Assembly (NCBI GenBank): GCA_022181065.1
Contig: BQMY01000123.1
Coordinates: forward strand, 1-55,583
Reading direction: 5' to 3'
Source of the DNA: Melioribacteraceae bacterium
GTDB taxonomy: Bacteria > Bacteroidota > Ignavibacteria > Ignavibacteriales > Melioribacteraceae
Length of the DNA stretch: 55,583 nt
Part shown: positions 35,714 through 45,105 of the stretch, piece after piece
How positions within the stretch are numbered: the stretch's first letter is position 1
How the letters are laid out: the number at the start of each line of letters is the position of its first letter
The notes under the pieces: model-generated
Told to the model about the DNA's origin: nothing
The model's database searches: none
Seen by the model: the letters and a program-made list of their open reading frames with translations, nothing else
Made by a program: the position numbers and the translations under genes

Positions 35714-35740
35714 ATGATCCCGACAGAAAGTCGGGATCAT
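35714..35740 (-). terminator. Hairpin downstream of the hybrid kinase gene
   Basis: A perfect 11-bp stem, ATGATCCCGAC (35714-35724) and GTCGGGATCAT (35730-35740), with a 5-nt loop lies about 80 bp after the kinase stop. No long T run follows, so termination is likely but imperfect. The rest of 35343-35818 is AT-rich; I see no gene or further clear motif. Confidence 0.5.
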
Positions 35741-35818
35741 CTTGTATCAAATATACCATTGTTTTATACAACATATTTCTTCGTTTTGAAAAATATAGAT
35801 AACTTATGAGCTATCTGA

Positions 35819-38800
35819 TCAAGGATTCATATGGGCATTTAATAAATTGACCAAATCTGTCATCTTGAAAGGTTTAACCAGGCTACCGGTAAATCCATAT
35901 TTTTTGGGGTTTGCCATTATCGGATTATCGGAGTAACCACTAAACACAAATACCGGAGTTTCTTTCGCAATTTCTTTAACACCGGATATAATTTCTTTTC
36001 CACCCGTTCCACCGGGTATAGTAAGATCAAACATCATTCCGGCAATTTTATTTCCAGCTTTTGTTTCACTATTAACTAAAGATAAAACTTCTTCTCCGGA
36101 GTTAAAACATACCACAGTATATCCAAATTCCGATAAAATTTCTTTCAGAATTACACGTATTGATTTGTCATCGTCAAGAATTATAAAAAGTCCGGTACCT
36201 TGATGATGCTTAACTCCTCCTCCGGTTTTTTCATTAACTTGTTCATTAACTGCCGGTAAATAGATATTAAATAATGTGCCTTTGCCAACTTCTGAACTGA
36301 CCTCAATATCGCCATTATGTTTTTTGATTATTGAATAAGCGGTTGAAAGACCAATTCCATGTCCTGTTGTTTTTGTTGTAAAGAAAGGATCAAATATTCT
36401 TGATAATAATGCTTCAGGGATACCGCTTCCTTCATCTTTCACTGATATAGAAATGTAATTGCCATTGGGGAGTGTTGTTGGATAATTGTTATTGATAACC
36501 AAATTCCTTGCGGACAGATAAATCATGCCTCCATCCGGCATAGCTTGAACAGAATTAATCACAAGGTTATCAATTACTTGTCCAATCTGGTTTTTATCAA
36601 CCTCACAAGACATGAGGTTTTCATCAATATTATAAGTGCATTTTACATTTGATCCACTAAGTGAAAAATCTGTTATTTTTCGTAAAAACGCATTGAGTTT
36701 TTCAACTTTTTTGACGGGTTCTCCACCTTTTGAAAAGGTAAGGAGTTGTGAAGTTAAGTTTTGAGCGCGTTCAATAGAGTCTATTGATCGATTAAGAAAA
36801 GTTGAAATATTTTCATCCCTGGATTTAAGTTTTGCGAGCTCTATATTTCCGTAAATACCACTTAGCAGGTTATTAAAATCATGCGCAATTCCTCCGGCAA
36901 GGGTTCCCAGCGATTCGAGTTTTGAGGAACGAGCCATTATTTCTTCCGATTCCTTTTCCTTCGTGATATCCAGGTTTACCCCGGTCATTCTTATAGGAGA
37001 ACCCGATTCATCTCTAATAACCTGTGCATACGCTTTTAAATAACGAATCTCACCATTTGGTAAAACCACTCTGAACTCGGTATCAAAATCTTTTTCACCA
37101 TTAATTGCCTTTTGTACTTCGTTGCTGGCACGTTCAGCGTCATCAGGGTGAACACCTTTTTGCCAAGTTTCGTAAACTGAGTCAAAATTGGATTTATCAA
37201 CTCCATATAGCTCGAACATCCGGTCATCCCAGGAAAGTTTGTTTTCGACCAGATCTAAATCCCAAACGCCAATTTTCGCTGATTCTGTTGCGAGCGCAAA
37301 TCGTTCTTCAGATATTTTTAATGCATCTTCCGCTTTTTTACTTTCGGTAATATCTCTAAACTCAACAACCCTTACTTGCTTCCCTTTATAAGGAATTACT
37401 CTTGCTTCAAGTCTCACTGGATATCTGGAGCCATCCTTCCTAACACCAATAGCTTCATATGGTTTTTCGTAACCCCGATTGATATTTGATATTACCTTAT
37501 CTCGTGTATCATCCGAAATAAGCAGAAGTCCGTTCATACCGATCAACTCATCATAAGAATAACCGGTGATTTCTGACAAACCTTTATTACATTCAAGAAT
37601 TAATCCCTTATCGTGGATTGTTATACCACCGAAGGATGCGTTATGTAAAGCCTTAAAACGTGCTTCACTTTCGATCAGAGCCTTTTCGGCGTTTATTCTG
37701 TCAGTAATATCGGAGAGAGTTCCTTCTATTGATATAACCTCATTATTTTCATAAATTCCGCTACCGACCTCTTCTACCCAAATCCATTTACCACATTTGT
37801 GTTTGATACGATATATAAGATGAAATGATTTATGAGCAGCCAGAGCATTTTCTACTTTTGTGTAAACATCGTCTTTATCATCAGGGTGGTAAAGATCCGC
37901 AAAGCTGATCTTGTTGTTAAGGAAGTGGAGGTGGGGATATCCTGTAAGTTTTTCAACCTGCTCGTTTATATAAAGCACACTCCAGAGTTTATCATTTAGG
38001 CACAGATAAATTACACCGGGGATATTCTCTGCCAATAAACGAAATTTCTCTTCAGATTTGCGTAAAGCTTCTTCCGCTTTTTTTCGTTCGGTAATATCTC
38101 TAGCAATTCCAAAATAATATATCTGGTTATCTATTTTGAATTTCTTACCACTCAATTCAACGGGTAACAACTCGCCCGATTTAGTTACATGTGTGGTTTC
38201 AAAAATTTGCTGAGTTTCAAATGGGGTCTGTTCCCAGAACGCGACAAATTCTTCCACTTTAAAGTTTGGATCAACAGTATCTATGGGATGCCCTAAAATC
38301 TCGGCTCTTTCCTTACTAAGCATGAGTGCCGCAGTATAATTCACATCTATAATGGTGCCTTCTCCATCCATCAGGTATATAGCATCAGAAGCGGTTTCTA
38401 CCAGTTGTTTAAATCTTGCTTCACTCTGTTTTAATTCTTCTTCAGCCTTTTTCTGTTCACTTATATTGTCCGAATAGGTAATTATTAGTCCGGGTTCAAC
38501 GTAAATAAACCTGAATTTCAACCATTCTCTGGTTCCTGTAACTCTGTTTTTATAATAAAACTCAAAGTCAATTGTACTTTCTGACCTAAGGCACTGATAG
38601 AATTTATTTATTAATTCCGGATTATATTTATAAACATTAGTTGCTTTTTCTCCTAAAAATGAATTGGCTTTATCTTTGGTCATTTTTAAAGCTGTATCAT
38701 TAACCTCAACCAAAATGAAATCATTCTCTTCTACTTTCCAAACAAAAGTGGCGCTTGGATTTGAATTGAAATATTTTGCGAATTTTTCTTCACTTTTTCG

Positions 38801-40354
38801 GTTTGCTTTCTCTGCTTTTTTCATTTCAGTGATATCAATAAACGATACGACGGCATAGTTTATATTTCCATAACTATTCATCTCAGGGTAACCGTTTACA
38901 AGAGCCCATGCAACATCACCCAATTCAGAGCGAGTTACTCCAACAATGTAATTGTTTAACTCTTCTTTCTTGTTGATTATAATATTAACAGGGTACTCCT
39001 CAAGCGGCATGGTCGATCCATCATCTCTTAAAAATTTCCAGTAATGGTCGGTTGCTTCTTTGCCTCTCAACTGATCTTCACTTAGTCCAAGAAGTTGGCA
39101 TGCCCGGTTATTTACTAATTCGATGCTTGTATCCGGTTTGTGAACGATAACACCCGCATTAAGGTTTTTCATGAGTGTTTTGTATTTATTCTCACTTTCT
39201 GCCAATCTTTTATTAGAGGCTTTGATATCGGTGATATCACGCAGAAAAGAGACAATCTTGCCACCATCAATGTTTATATAATTAACATTTACGTGTATAT
39301 CTAAAATTTTGCCGGTTTTAGCTTTATGTTTGGTTTCGAAACTGTCTGAACCTTCCCTGAAAACCTGCGCAATATGTTTTTGGTTTTCTACTTCATTTTC
39401 GATTAATTCCAGGTCGGTTAACTTCATTGTGAGCAGTTCTTTTCGGGAATAGCCTGTCATTTTGCAATATGCATCATTAACATCAATTAAATATCCTTCC
39501 ATATTGACGATAAAAAAACCATCTAATGAAGTTTTAAGTATTAACTCATATTGTCTTTCAGCATTCCTTTGAGCTGTTATATCCTGAATGGTTCCGCGAA
39601 GAATAAATCCCATGCCGTTCTTTTTCTTCTCCGGCTGGCAGATTGCTCTAACCCATTTTTCATTATCCTTCAGTTTAAGGTTCAGGCAAATATCATAAGG
39701 CTCCCCATCTTCTATGGCTCTGGTTAAAGCTGAATGAAAAACCGCGAAATGTTCTTCATTATATATTGTTTTGTAATCACTAATACTCGGAGGAGCTATT
39801 GAGGGGGCTCTTTCATAAATTCTGTAAACTTCTTCTGACCAGACAGGTACACCAACTTCAGGATCGAACTGCCAGTGTCCTATCTTGGCTATTTTTTGTG
39901 CAAGTTCTACGTCAGTAAGCAAATTTTTAAGTTGTAAAGCGGTTTTTTGTCTTTCTGTGATATCCCTGAATATTCCAACAACACATTCTTCACCGTCGAT
40001 TTGCAGCAATCGACCGCTAATTTCGACAATTTTTTCTTTACCTGTATCGGTTAAAATTTGTATTTCAACAGGAGGAGCGGCAACATCCGGATTTTGCTTG
40101 GAGAAAGTAAATGTTTCTTTTGCTTTTATGGAAACATTTTGCGGATGGAGTTGGGAAAAATGCCTGCCAATAAGCTTCTCTACTTTCGTTTCAAATAAAA
40201 CGGCGGCAGCCGTGTTGGCATCAATAATTTTTCCTGTTTTTAAATTTATGAGAAATATTGCGTCGGGGGAGAGTTCGAAAATCGCTCTGAACTTTTCATG
40301 TTCTTGTCGGGAAGGTGCGTCATTGGTATCAGCTTGCGGTTTGTCAACGGACAT
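35819..40354 (-). CDS. Hybrid sensor histidine kinase with nine PAS domains and C-terminal receiver
   Basis: A 1,511-aa soluble kinase with no transmembrane segment. Nine PAS/PAC modules lie in series (about 20-135, 148-262, 267-375, 388-510, 522-632, 644-757, 768-886, 898-1013, 1024-1134), most ending in the DITERKKAEE-type linker. A HisKA domain follows with phospho-accepting His1158 in GGIAHDFNN, then a HATPase_c with its N box near 1263 and DEGSGIP, and a receiver domain (about 1388-1505) with acidic DDD, phospho-acceptor Asp1443 and LVKPFK. The signal is unknown; several PAS domains suggest redox or small-ligand sensing. GGAG precedes the start. It is divergent from the ADP-dependent kinase gene across 329 bp without another gene. 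Confidence 0.93.
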   Translation of the reverse strand: MSVDKPQADTNDAPSRQEHEKFRAIFELSPDAIFLINLKTGKIIDANTAAAVLFETKVEKLIGRHFSQLHPQNVSIKAKETFTFSKQNPDVAAPPVEIQILTDTGKEKIVEISGRLLQIDGEECVVGIFRDITERQKTALQLKNLLTDVELAQKIAKIGHWQFDPEVGVPVWSEEVYRIYERAPSIAPPSISDYKTIYNEEHFAVFHSALTRAIEDGEPYDICLNLKLKDNEKWVRAICQPEKKKNGMGFILRGTIQDITAQRNAERQYELILKTSLDGFFIVNMEGYLIDVNDAYCKMTGYSRKELLTMKLTDLELIENEVENQKHIAQVFREGSDSFETKHKAKTGKILDIHVNVNYINIDGGKIVSFLRDITDIKASNKRLAESENKYKTLMKNLNAGVIVHKPDTSIELVNNRACQLLGLSEDQLRGKEATDHYWKFLRDDGSTMPLEEYPVNIIINKKEELNNYIVGVTRSELGDVAWALVNGYPEMNSYGNINYAVVSFIDITEMKKAEKANRKSEEKFAKYFNSNPSATFVWKVEENDFILVEVNDTALKMTKDKANSFLGEKATNVYKYNPELINKFYQCLRSESTIDFEFYYKNRVTGTREWLKFRFIYVEPGLIITYSDNISEQKKAEEELKQSEARFKQLVETASDAIYLMDGEGTIIDVNYTAALMLSKERAEILGHPIDTVDPNFKVEEFVAFWEQTPFETQQIFETTHVTKSGELLPVELSGKKFKIDNQIYYFGIARDITERKKAEEALRKSEEKFRLLAENIPGVIYLCLNDKLWSVLYINEQVEKLTGYPHLHFLNNKISFADLYHPDDKDDVYTKVENALAAHKSFHLIYRIKHKCGKWIWVEEVGSGIYENNEVISIEGTLSDITDRINAEKALIESEARFKALHNASFGGITIHDKGLILECNKGLSEITGYSYDELIGMNGLLLISDDTRDKVISNINRGYEKPYEAIGVRKDGSRYPVRLEARVIPYKGKQVRVVEFRDITESKKAEDALKISEERFALATESAKIGVWDLDLVENKLSWDDRMFELYGVDKSNFDSVYETWQKGVHPDDAERASNEVQKAINGEKDFDTEFRVVLPNGEIRYLKAYAQVIRDESGSPIRMTGVNLDITKEKESEEIMARSSKLESLGTLAGGIAHDFNNLLSGIYGNIELAKLKSRDENISTFLNRSIDSIERAQNLTSQLLTFSKGGEPVKKVEKLNAFLRKITDFSLSGSNVKCTYNIDENLMSCEVDKNQIGQVIDNLVINSVQAMPDGGMIYLSARNLVINNNYPTTLPNGNYISISVKDEGSGIPEALLSRIFDPFFTTKTTGHGIGLSTAYSIIKKHNGDIEVSSEVGKGTLFNIYLPAVNEQVNEKTGGGVKHHQGTGLFIILDDDKSIRVILKEILSEFGYTVVCFNSGEEVLSLVNSETKAGNKIAGMMFDLTIPGGTGGKEIISGVKEIAKETPVFVFSGYSDNPIMANPKKYGFTGSLVKPFKMTDLVNLLNAHMNP

Positions 40355-40683
40355 CCTTACTCCAATATAAAAGTTGAAAACTAATCATCAGTAACATTCA
40401 GTAGTTTTAGAGGGATAAACTTACTACCGAAAACTTAAATGCAAACATTTTAAAGTCAAAATATAATTGTATCACAGTTAAATAACTAAAATCATTACAT
40501 CAGAATCCAGGTGATTGTTAAAAAACAATATATTAAGAAAAAAAATATTATCATAAAGGAACCTTGAAATCCATAAAATAATAATTAACCAAATATTTCT
40601 TCCAATTTTTCCAATTACTTTATTATTATTGCGTCTATATTATATATTTATCGTCAAAGATTTTAAAAATTGAGTTGATTATT

Positions 40684-42117
40684 ATGGAAATTAGAAAATT
40701 ACAAGAAATCTGGAAAGATCATTTTAATTCATCCGGGGAACAGTTGAAAAAGATGGCAGAAGTCAATGGACTCATCAGTGCTTTTAATGCCAATATTGAC
40801 GCTGTAATCAAGATATCAGGAGAAAAGATAGAAAAAATCATTGATGAATTCGGACTTAATCCTGATCATCTTATACAAGATAATGAGCAGAGTATTCGTT
40901 CTGTGGAGGATGCTATACGTGGCTTAATCAGATGCTTCAGAGGCGGATTCGCGGAAGAATGGCTGATAGAGGAGAAAGAAGTTTTTGAATGGCTTAATAA
41001 AAACATCGGTTACGACAAACTTCAGATGGGTGGTCAGGGTGGTATCGTCGCAAATGTCATGGCTACTTGCGAGGTTGGAAATGTGTATGTTCATACTGCA
41101 TCATCCCCGAAAGAACAATCCGGGTTATTTCAGGATTTACCGAATTTGCAAAATGTTGATTTGAATGGTGAACTTAAAAAAGCATATGAAATTGACAGAC
41201 ATGAAGATATCCCTCTAATTCACTGGATCATCGAATTTGATAAAAATGACAAGCTGAACATTGGTGGGGAAAACATAGTCTGCCCAAAATCGAACAGGTT
41301 TATAGCAACTTATGATCCACTTAATTTTAGTCTGACAATAGATCAGGCCTTTCACAAAAAAATGAGCGAGCCAACTAAAACATTTGAATATATAATTCTT
41401 TCGGGATATCAGATGTTGAAGGAAAAGTTAAACGATGGCAGAACCGGAACAGAGAGAATTGATGAGTCAATTCTCGCCGTTAATGAATGGTTAAAAAACA
41501 ATCCTGATAGTTTACTCCATTTCGAAATTGCTTCGACACGTGATAAAGTGGTGCGTAAATATCTTGTGGATAAGTTAGCTCCTAAAGCCGATAGTGTAGG
41601 GTTCAATGAGAGAGAGCTTATCGATATCCTGGAAGTAATCGGTGAGGAAGAGTTAGCCGGTAAATGTGATAAAGAGACAAGCAGCAGCAACTTGTTTGAA
41701 GGAATGCTGAAAGTATTTGAGTACACTGGTTGTAGCAGAATGCAGCTGCACATGTTCGGGCTATACATTACACTTCAGAAAAAGGGATTCAGGGTAACGC
41801 CTATTCAAAACAGAAACGGTATGCAATTAGCTGCCAATATAGCGGCTACAAAAGCTGGTACGGGTGCTATTGATTCTCACGAAATATTGTTGTGGTCTAA
41901 AGATAAAGATGTATCAGAAGTAGGACTTAATGAACTCACCGCGCTCTCTGAAAAAGTCTCTGAACTTTTCGGCAATAATGATTTGTGTGAAAAAGGTATT
42001 TTTACAGACGAAAATATTGAAATAATTGCTGTTCCTACAATTATAATTGACAAACCAATTACACTGGTCGGAATGGGTGATACAATATCCTCCATTTCAC
42101 TTGTTGCCGCAAGATAA
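40684..42117 (+). CDS. ADP-dependent sugar kinase (ADP-glucokinase/ADP-phosphofructokinase family)
   Basis: A 477-aa ribokinase-like protein. It has FNANIDA (34-40) at the substrate site, MGGQGGIVANVMA (115-127), an NERE motif (about 309), and the catalytic GMGD with Asp466 near the end. This matches the ADP-dependent glucokinase/phosphofructokinase family of archaeal modified glycolysis, which phosphorylates glucose or fructose 6-phosphate with ADP. Bacterial members are comparatively uncommon. Glucose versus fructose 6-phosphate preference cannot be decided here, but the next locus releases glucose from an alpha-glucan, which favours a glycolytic role. I start at ATG 40684 rather than the in-frame TTG 40675; neither has a strong ribosome binding site. 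Confidence 0.88.
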   Translation: MEIRKLQEIWKDHFNSSGEQLKKMAEVNGLISAFNANIDAVIKISGEKIEKIIDEFGLNPDHLIQDNEQSIRSVEDAIRGLIRCFRGGFAEEWLIEEKEVFEWLNKNIGYDKLQMGGQGGIVANVMATCEVGNVYVHTASSPKEQSGLFQDLPNLQNVDLNGELKKAYEIDRHEDIPLIHWIIEFDKNDKLNIGGENIVCPKSNRFIATYDPLNFSLTIDQAFHKKMSEPTKTFEYIILSGYQMLKEKLNDGRTGTERIDESILAVNEWLKNNPDSLLHFEIASTRDKVVRKYLVDKLAPKADSVGFNERELIDILEVIGEEELAGKCDKETSSSNLFEGMLKVFEYTGCSRMQLHMFGLYITLQKKGFRVTPIQNRNGMQLAANIAATKAGTGAIDSHEILLWSKDKDVSEVGLNELTALSEKVSELFGNNDLCEKGIFTDENIEIIAVPTIIIDKPITLVGMGDTISSISLVAAR

Positions 42118-42133
42118 GACCCCGATATTAAAG

Positions 42134-42158
42134 AAATCCCGTTAGCAGCGGGATTTTT
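42134..42158 (+). terminator. Intrinsic terminator of the ADP-dependent kinase gene
   Basis: An 8-bp stem, AAATCCCG (42134-42141) and CGGGATTT (42149-42156), with a 7-nt loop ends in a T run 17 bp after the stop. It separates this gene from the sensing locus that follows. Confidence 0.88.
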
Positions 42159-42303
42159 GTTTAATTTTTTTTCATTCGCCCCATTTTAAAGAGTAGTTGG
42201 CAGATTATGGAAATTAATTAAAGTTTGATTGATACTTGTTATTTATCGGGGGTATGATTTTTGTTTGTTTAAGATAAGTGTGTAAACAGAGTTCCCGGTA
42301 TGT

Positions 42304-43617
42304 ATGAAAAATAACAGATCTCTTCCCCAAAACATATCCTCCTATATCTTCGGAGCAACATTATTATCCCTTGCCGGATTAAGTCTGTTTTATCTAAATC
42401 CTTATGATTTTGGTTTAGGCGGGGTATCGGAACCTGAGAAAGTATATTTCGCGGATCATATATCCGAAGTCTATTTGGAGATAATCAATGAGTTCAATGA
42501 GATTCATGAAGGCGAAATTGAGGTAGTTCCGGTAGATCTTCCATTTGAAAAGTTCACAACTAATGAACGTAAAGAGATATTGTTCCGATTCCTGCGCGGT
42601 AATGATGTAATTGACATATTTGTCGTGGACCAGATCTGGATTCCGCGTTTCGCTAAATGGGGGGCTGACCTGAATGTTTACCTCCATGACTTTGTCCGTG
42701 ACAGCTTGATTACACAGTCCCAGCAAAGTGCTTATTACGGAGACAAACTTGTTTCCGTGCCTATACATCTGGATATGGGAGTAATGTTTTACAGAAAAGA
42801 TCTTTTACAGAAGCATTTTGATTTTGAAAGTATCGAAACTGATTTAAGTAATTCTATCAGTTATGAGAGATTGTTTGATATTGCGGAAAAACATGATGCA
42901 AATTTACCGAAATATGTGTTCCAGGCGGATAATTATGAAAGTCTGGTCTGCAATTTTGTTGAATTATGGGCTTCAGTAAATGCAAGAGAACTGACATCTT
43001 ATGAGGACATCGACTCAGTTTCCGCACTGAAAACACTTGATGCACTGGAGTTGCTTATTAAAAATTCAGGTGTGAAGAGAGCTACTCTCGCGCAATTAAA
43101 CGAAACTTCAAGTTTTTCCTATTTTCTCGAAAACCATGGACTTTTTCTCAGGGGATGGCCAAGTTCCATTATGGATATGAAATCATTAGGTTATAGTGAC
43201 AGTCTATTGAATAACATAGGTATAGCGGCTCTCCCGCACTTCATGGAAAAAAGTTTTATCATTGGCGGCTGGAACATGATGATATCCAATAATTCCACTA
43301 AAAAAGTTGAAGCGGCAAAGTTTATCAAGTTTTTGATGAGCCATGATAGTCAAAGAAAAATCTATAAAAGCAGGGGACATGTTTCTACTAACATAAACCT
43401 TTATAAAACTAGTGAGTTAGAAAAAGATGAGAATTTGAGGTTTTTTAGTAATATGCTGAATTATGGTGTTTACAGACCGGTTGATAAACAATATACCAGA
43501 CAGTCGGATATATTGTCATATTATCTAAATCAGTTTGTAAAAGGTGAATTAACTAAAAAGGAAACCATACATAAGATTATCACAGGTATGGAGCAGGAAG
43601 ATTTTATTCTAAGGTAG
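42304..43617 (+). CDS. Membrane-anchored extracellular solute-binding protein (family 1-like)
   Basis: A 437-aa protein with an N-terminal hydrophobic helix (about 12-32) and no lipobox, followed by a two-lobed sugar-binding-protein fold. Recognisable stretches are YLEIINEFNEIHEG, DIFVVDQIWIPRFAKWG, LVSVPIHLDMGVMFYRKDLL and IGGWNMMISNNSTKKVEAAKFIKFL, typical of ABC-type carbohydrate binding proteins. No permease or ATPase genes are nearby. Instead the gene is followed after 3 bp by a histidine kinase gene and then a response regulator gene, which argues for a sensory role: reporting an extracytoplasmic sugar to the kinase (inference). Confidence 0.85.
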   Translation: MKNNRSLPQNISSYIFGATLLSLAGLSLFYLNPYDFGLGGVSEPEKVYFADHISEVYLEIINEFNEIHEGEIEVVPVDLPFEKFTTNERKEILFRFLRGNDVIDIFVVDQIWIPRFAKWGADLNVYLHDFVRDSLITQSQQSAYYGDKLVSVPIHLDMGVMFYRKDLLQKHFDFESIETDLSNSISYERLFDIAEKHDANLPKYVFQADNYESLVCNFVELWASVNARELTSYEDIDSVSALKTLDALELLIKNSGVKRATLAQLNETSSFSYFLENHGLFLRGWPSSIMDMKSLGYSDSLLNNIGIAALPHFMEKSFIIGGWNMMISNNSTKKVEAAKFIKFLMSHDSQRKIYKSRGHVSTNINLYKTSELEKDENLRFFSNMLNYGVYRPVDKQYTRQSDILSYYLNQFVKGELTKKETIHKIITGMEQEDFILR

Positions 43618-43620
43618 TTT

Positions 43621-45096
43621 ATGAAAATAACCAGTTTAATATCTCGCGGTAAAATAGCAAATCTAAAATACAATCATCTGCTGATTTTATTTCTTGTTTT
43701 ATTTCTTTTTCAAATCGGTTTATCTTTCATTCACAAAGCGACTGTAAATGATTTTCTCGACGGCGCGAATAATTGGTACAAGAAAGATTCAGCCGAAAGA
43801 TTTGCCAACATTACAACCACCTCCCTTGAGTTATTGATTGAAACAAGCAGCAATCAGAAAATGGAGCTTGAGGGGAGTAAGGAAGAGATAATAAAATCTA
43901 TAAATATTATCCTCAGTTGGCAGAATCTTAAGAAACGAGTAAAAGATATTTCTCTTGTTTTTGAAGTCAATAATAATTTTTACGCTATTAGTGACGGTAT
44001 GAATTTGTATGAATTTATATTCGAATCCAGAAGGGATGATAAATTATTACTTCAGAATAGTGTTATCGCGGAAGTTGAAAATATAACCGAATACTACAAT
44101 GAAGTTAGTTTAACTGAAAAAATTATCACGGGCAATGATAAAGAGAAAAGAATTCACATTGCTGTGCCATTTTCTCCGCGGGGTGAACATGCCGGAATGG
44201 TATTTATCAATTATGAGCCTGATTTTTCGGAGATGACGCAAGAAATTATCGCCGGTTATGACAAATTGGGACTTATATATTCAACACTGATAATTTTCGG
44301 ATTGCTGATAATGTATTATATAAGCGCGTATATTCTGAAGGAGAGGGATTACGCGCACAAGCTATATCTTGAAGAACATGAACAAAGCCTAAAACACAAA
44401 ATTGATCTGGAAAATGAATCACGTTTTACAAAAAGGATTTACCATACTCACCATAAGGCTGAAAAAATTATGGGATTTATCAAAAATGATATCAGCAAAA
44501 TGACAGATAACCTGTTAAAATATAAACTATTGAAGTATTCAAACTTCATTTCAAGAGTTATTTATGATATGAAATGGTATGATCCGCCTGTCAATACGGT
44601 TCGTAATGTGATTTATAATACCAACATAAATGAAGTGATCAGATTTCTCACCGAACACGTTTTTAAACGAGTATCAGATAATGATGGAAGTGTGGAATTT
44701 AAGCTCTCACTCGATGAAAATTTGCCCACAGTAAATCTGAATGAGTTTGTAATATGGGAAATACTGGAACCGTTGATCCAGAATAGCATTGAACATTCAG
44801 GAGAAGATTATCTTACGGTAACAATTTCAACAGCGTATGATAGTGGACAAAATAGGGGGAAGATTATACTCGAAGATAACGGTGCAGGATTAAAGCCGGA
44901 GTTTTTATCGGAAGATGAATCGGGAATACAAAAAATATTCCTTGAAAATCTTACATCCGGCAGCTATGGAGGCAGACATAGAGGTTATGGTTGTTATATC
45001 GCTCATACTATGGCTACAAAACGTTGCGGGTGGTCGCTTAGAGGAGAAAACAGGGAAGTCGGCGGCAGCCGTTTTCTAATTGAACTAAAATATTAA
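43621..45096 (+). CDS. Membrane sensor histidine kinase
   Basis: A 491-aa kinase with a transmembrane helix (about 19-37), an extracytoplasmic sensor of about 180 aa, a second helix (about 220-242), then a cytoplasmic dimerisation region and HATPase_c domain. The N box is LEPLIQNSIEHS, G1 is EDNGAGL and G2 is GGRHRGYG. The phospho-acceptor region is not a standard HisKA box; the best candidates are the His residues in RIYHTHHKAEKIMGF (about 276-290). It sits 3 bp after the solute-binding protein gene and 9 bp before the regulator gene, so the three form one sensing unit. Confidence 0.88.
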   Translation: MKITSLISRGKIANLKYNHLLILFLVLFLFQIGLSFIHKATVNDFLDGANNWYKKDSAERFANITTTSLELLIETSSNQKMELEGSKEEIIKSINIILSWQNLKKRVKDISLVFEVNNNFYAISDGMNLYEFIFESRRDDKLLLQNSVIAEVENITEYYNEVSLTEKIITGNDKEKRIHIAVPFSPRGEHAGMVFINYEPDFSEMTQEIIAGYDKLGLIYSTLIIFGLLIMYYISAYILKERDYAHKLYLEEHEQSLKHKIDLENESRFTKRIYHTHHKAEKIMGFIKNDISKMTDNLLKYKLLKYSNFISRVIYDMKWYDPPVNTVRNVIYNTNINEVIRFLTEHVFKRVSDNDGSVEFKLSLDENLPTVNLNEFVIWEILEPLIQNSIEHSGEDYLTVTISTAYDSGQNRGKIILEDNGAGLKPEFLSEDESGIQKIFLENLTSGSYGGRHRGYGCYIAHTMATKRCGWSLRGENREVGGSRFLIELKY

Positions 45097-45105
45097 GCGG
45101 GAATT

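Noticed and set aside
42304-43617. ABC transporter operon
   Set aside because: Only a solute-binding protein is present; the following genes are a kinase and a regulator, with no permease or ATP-binding subunit.
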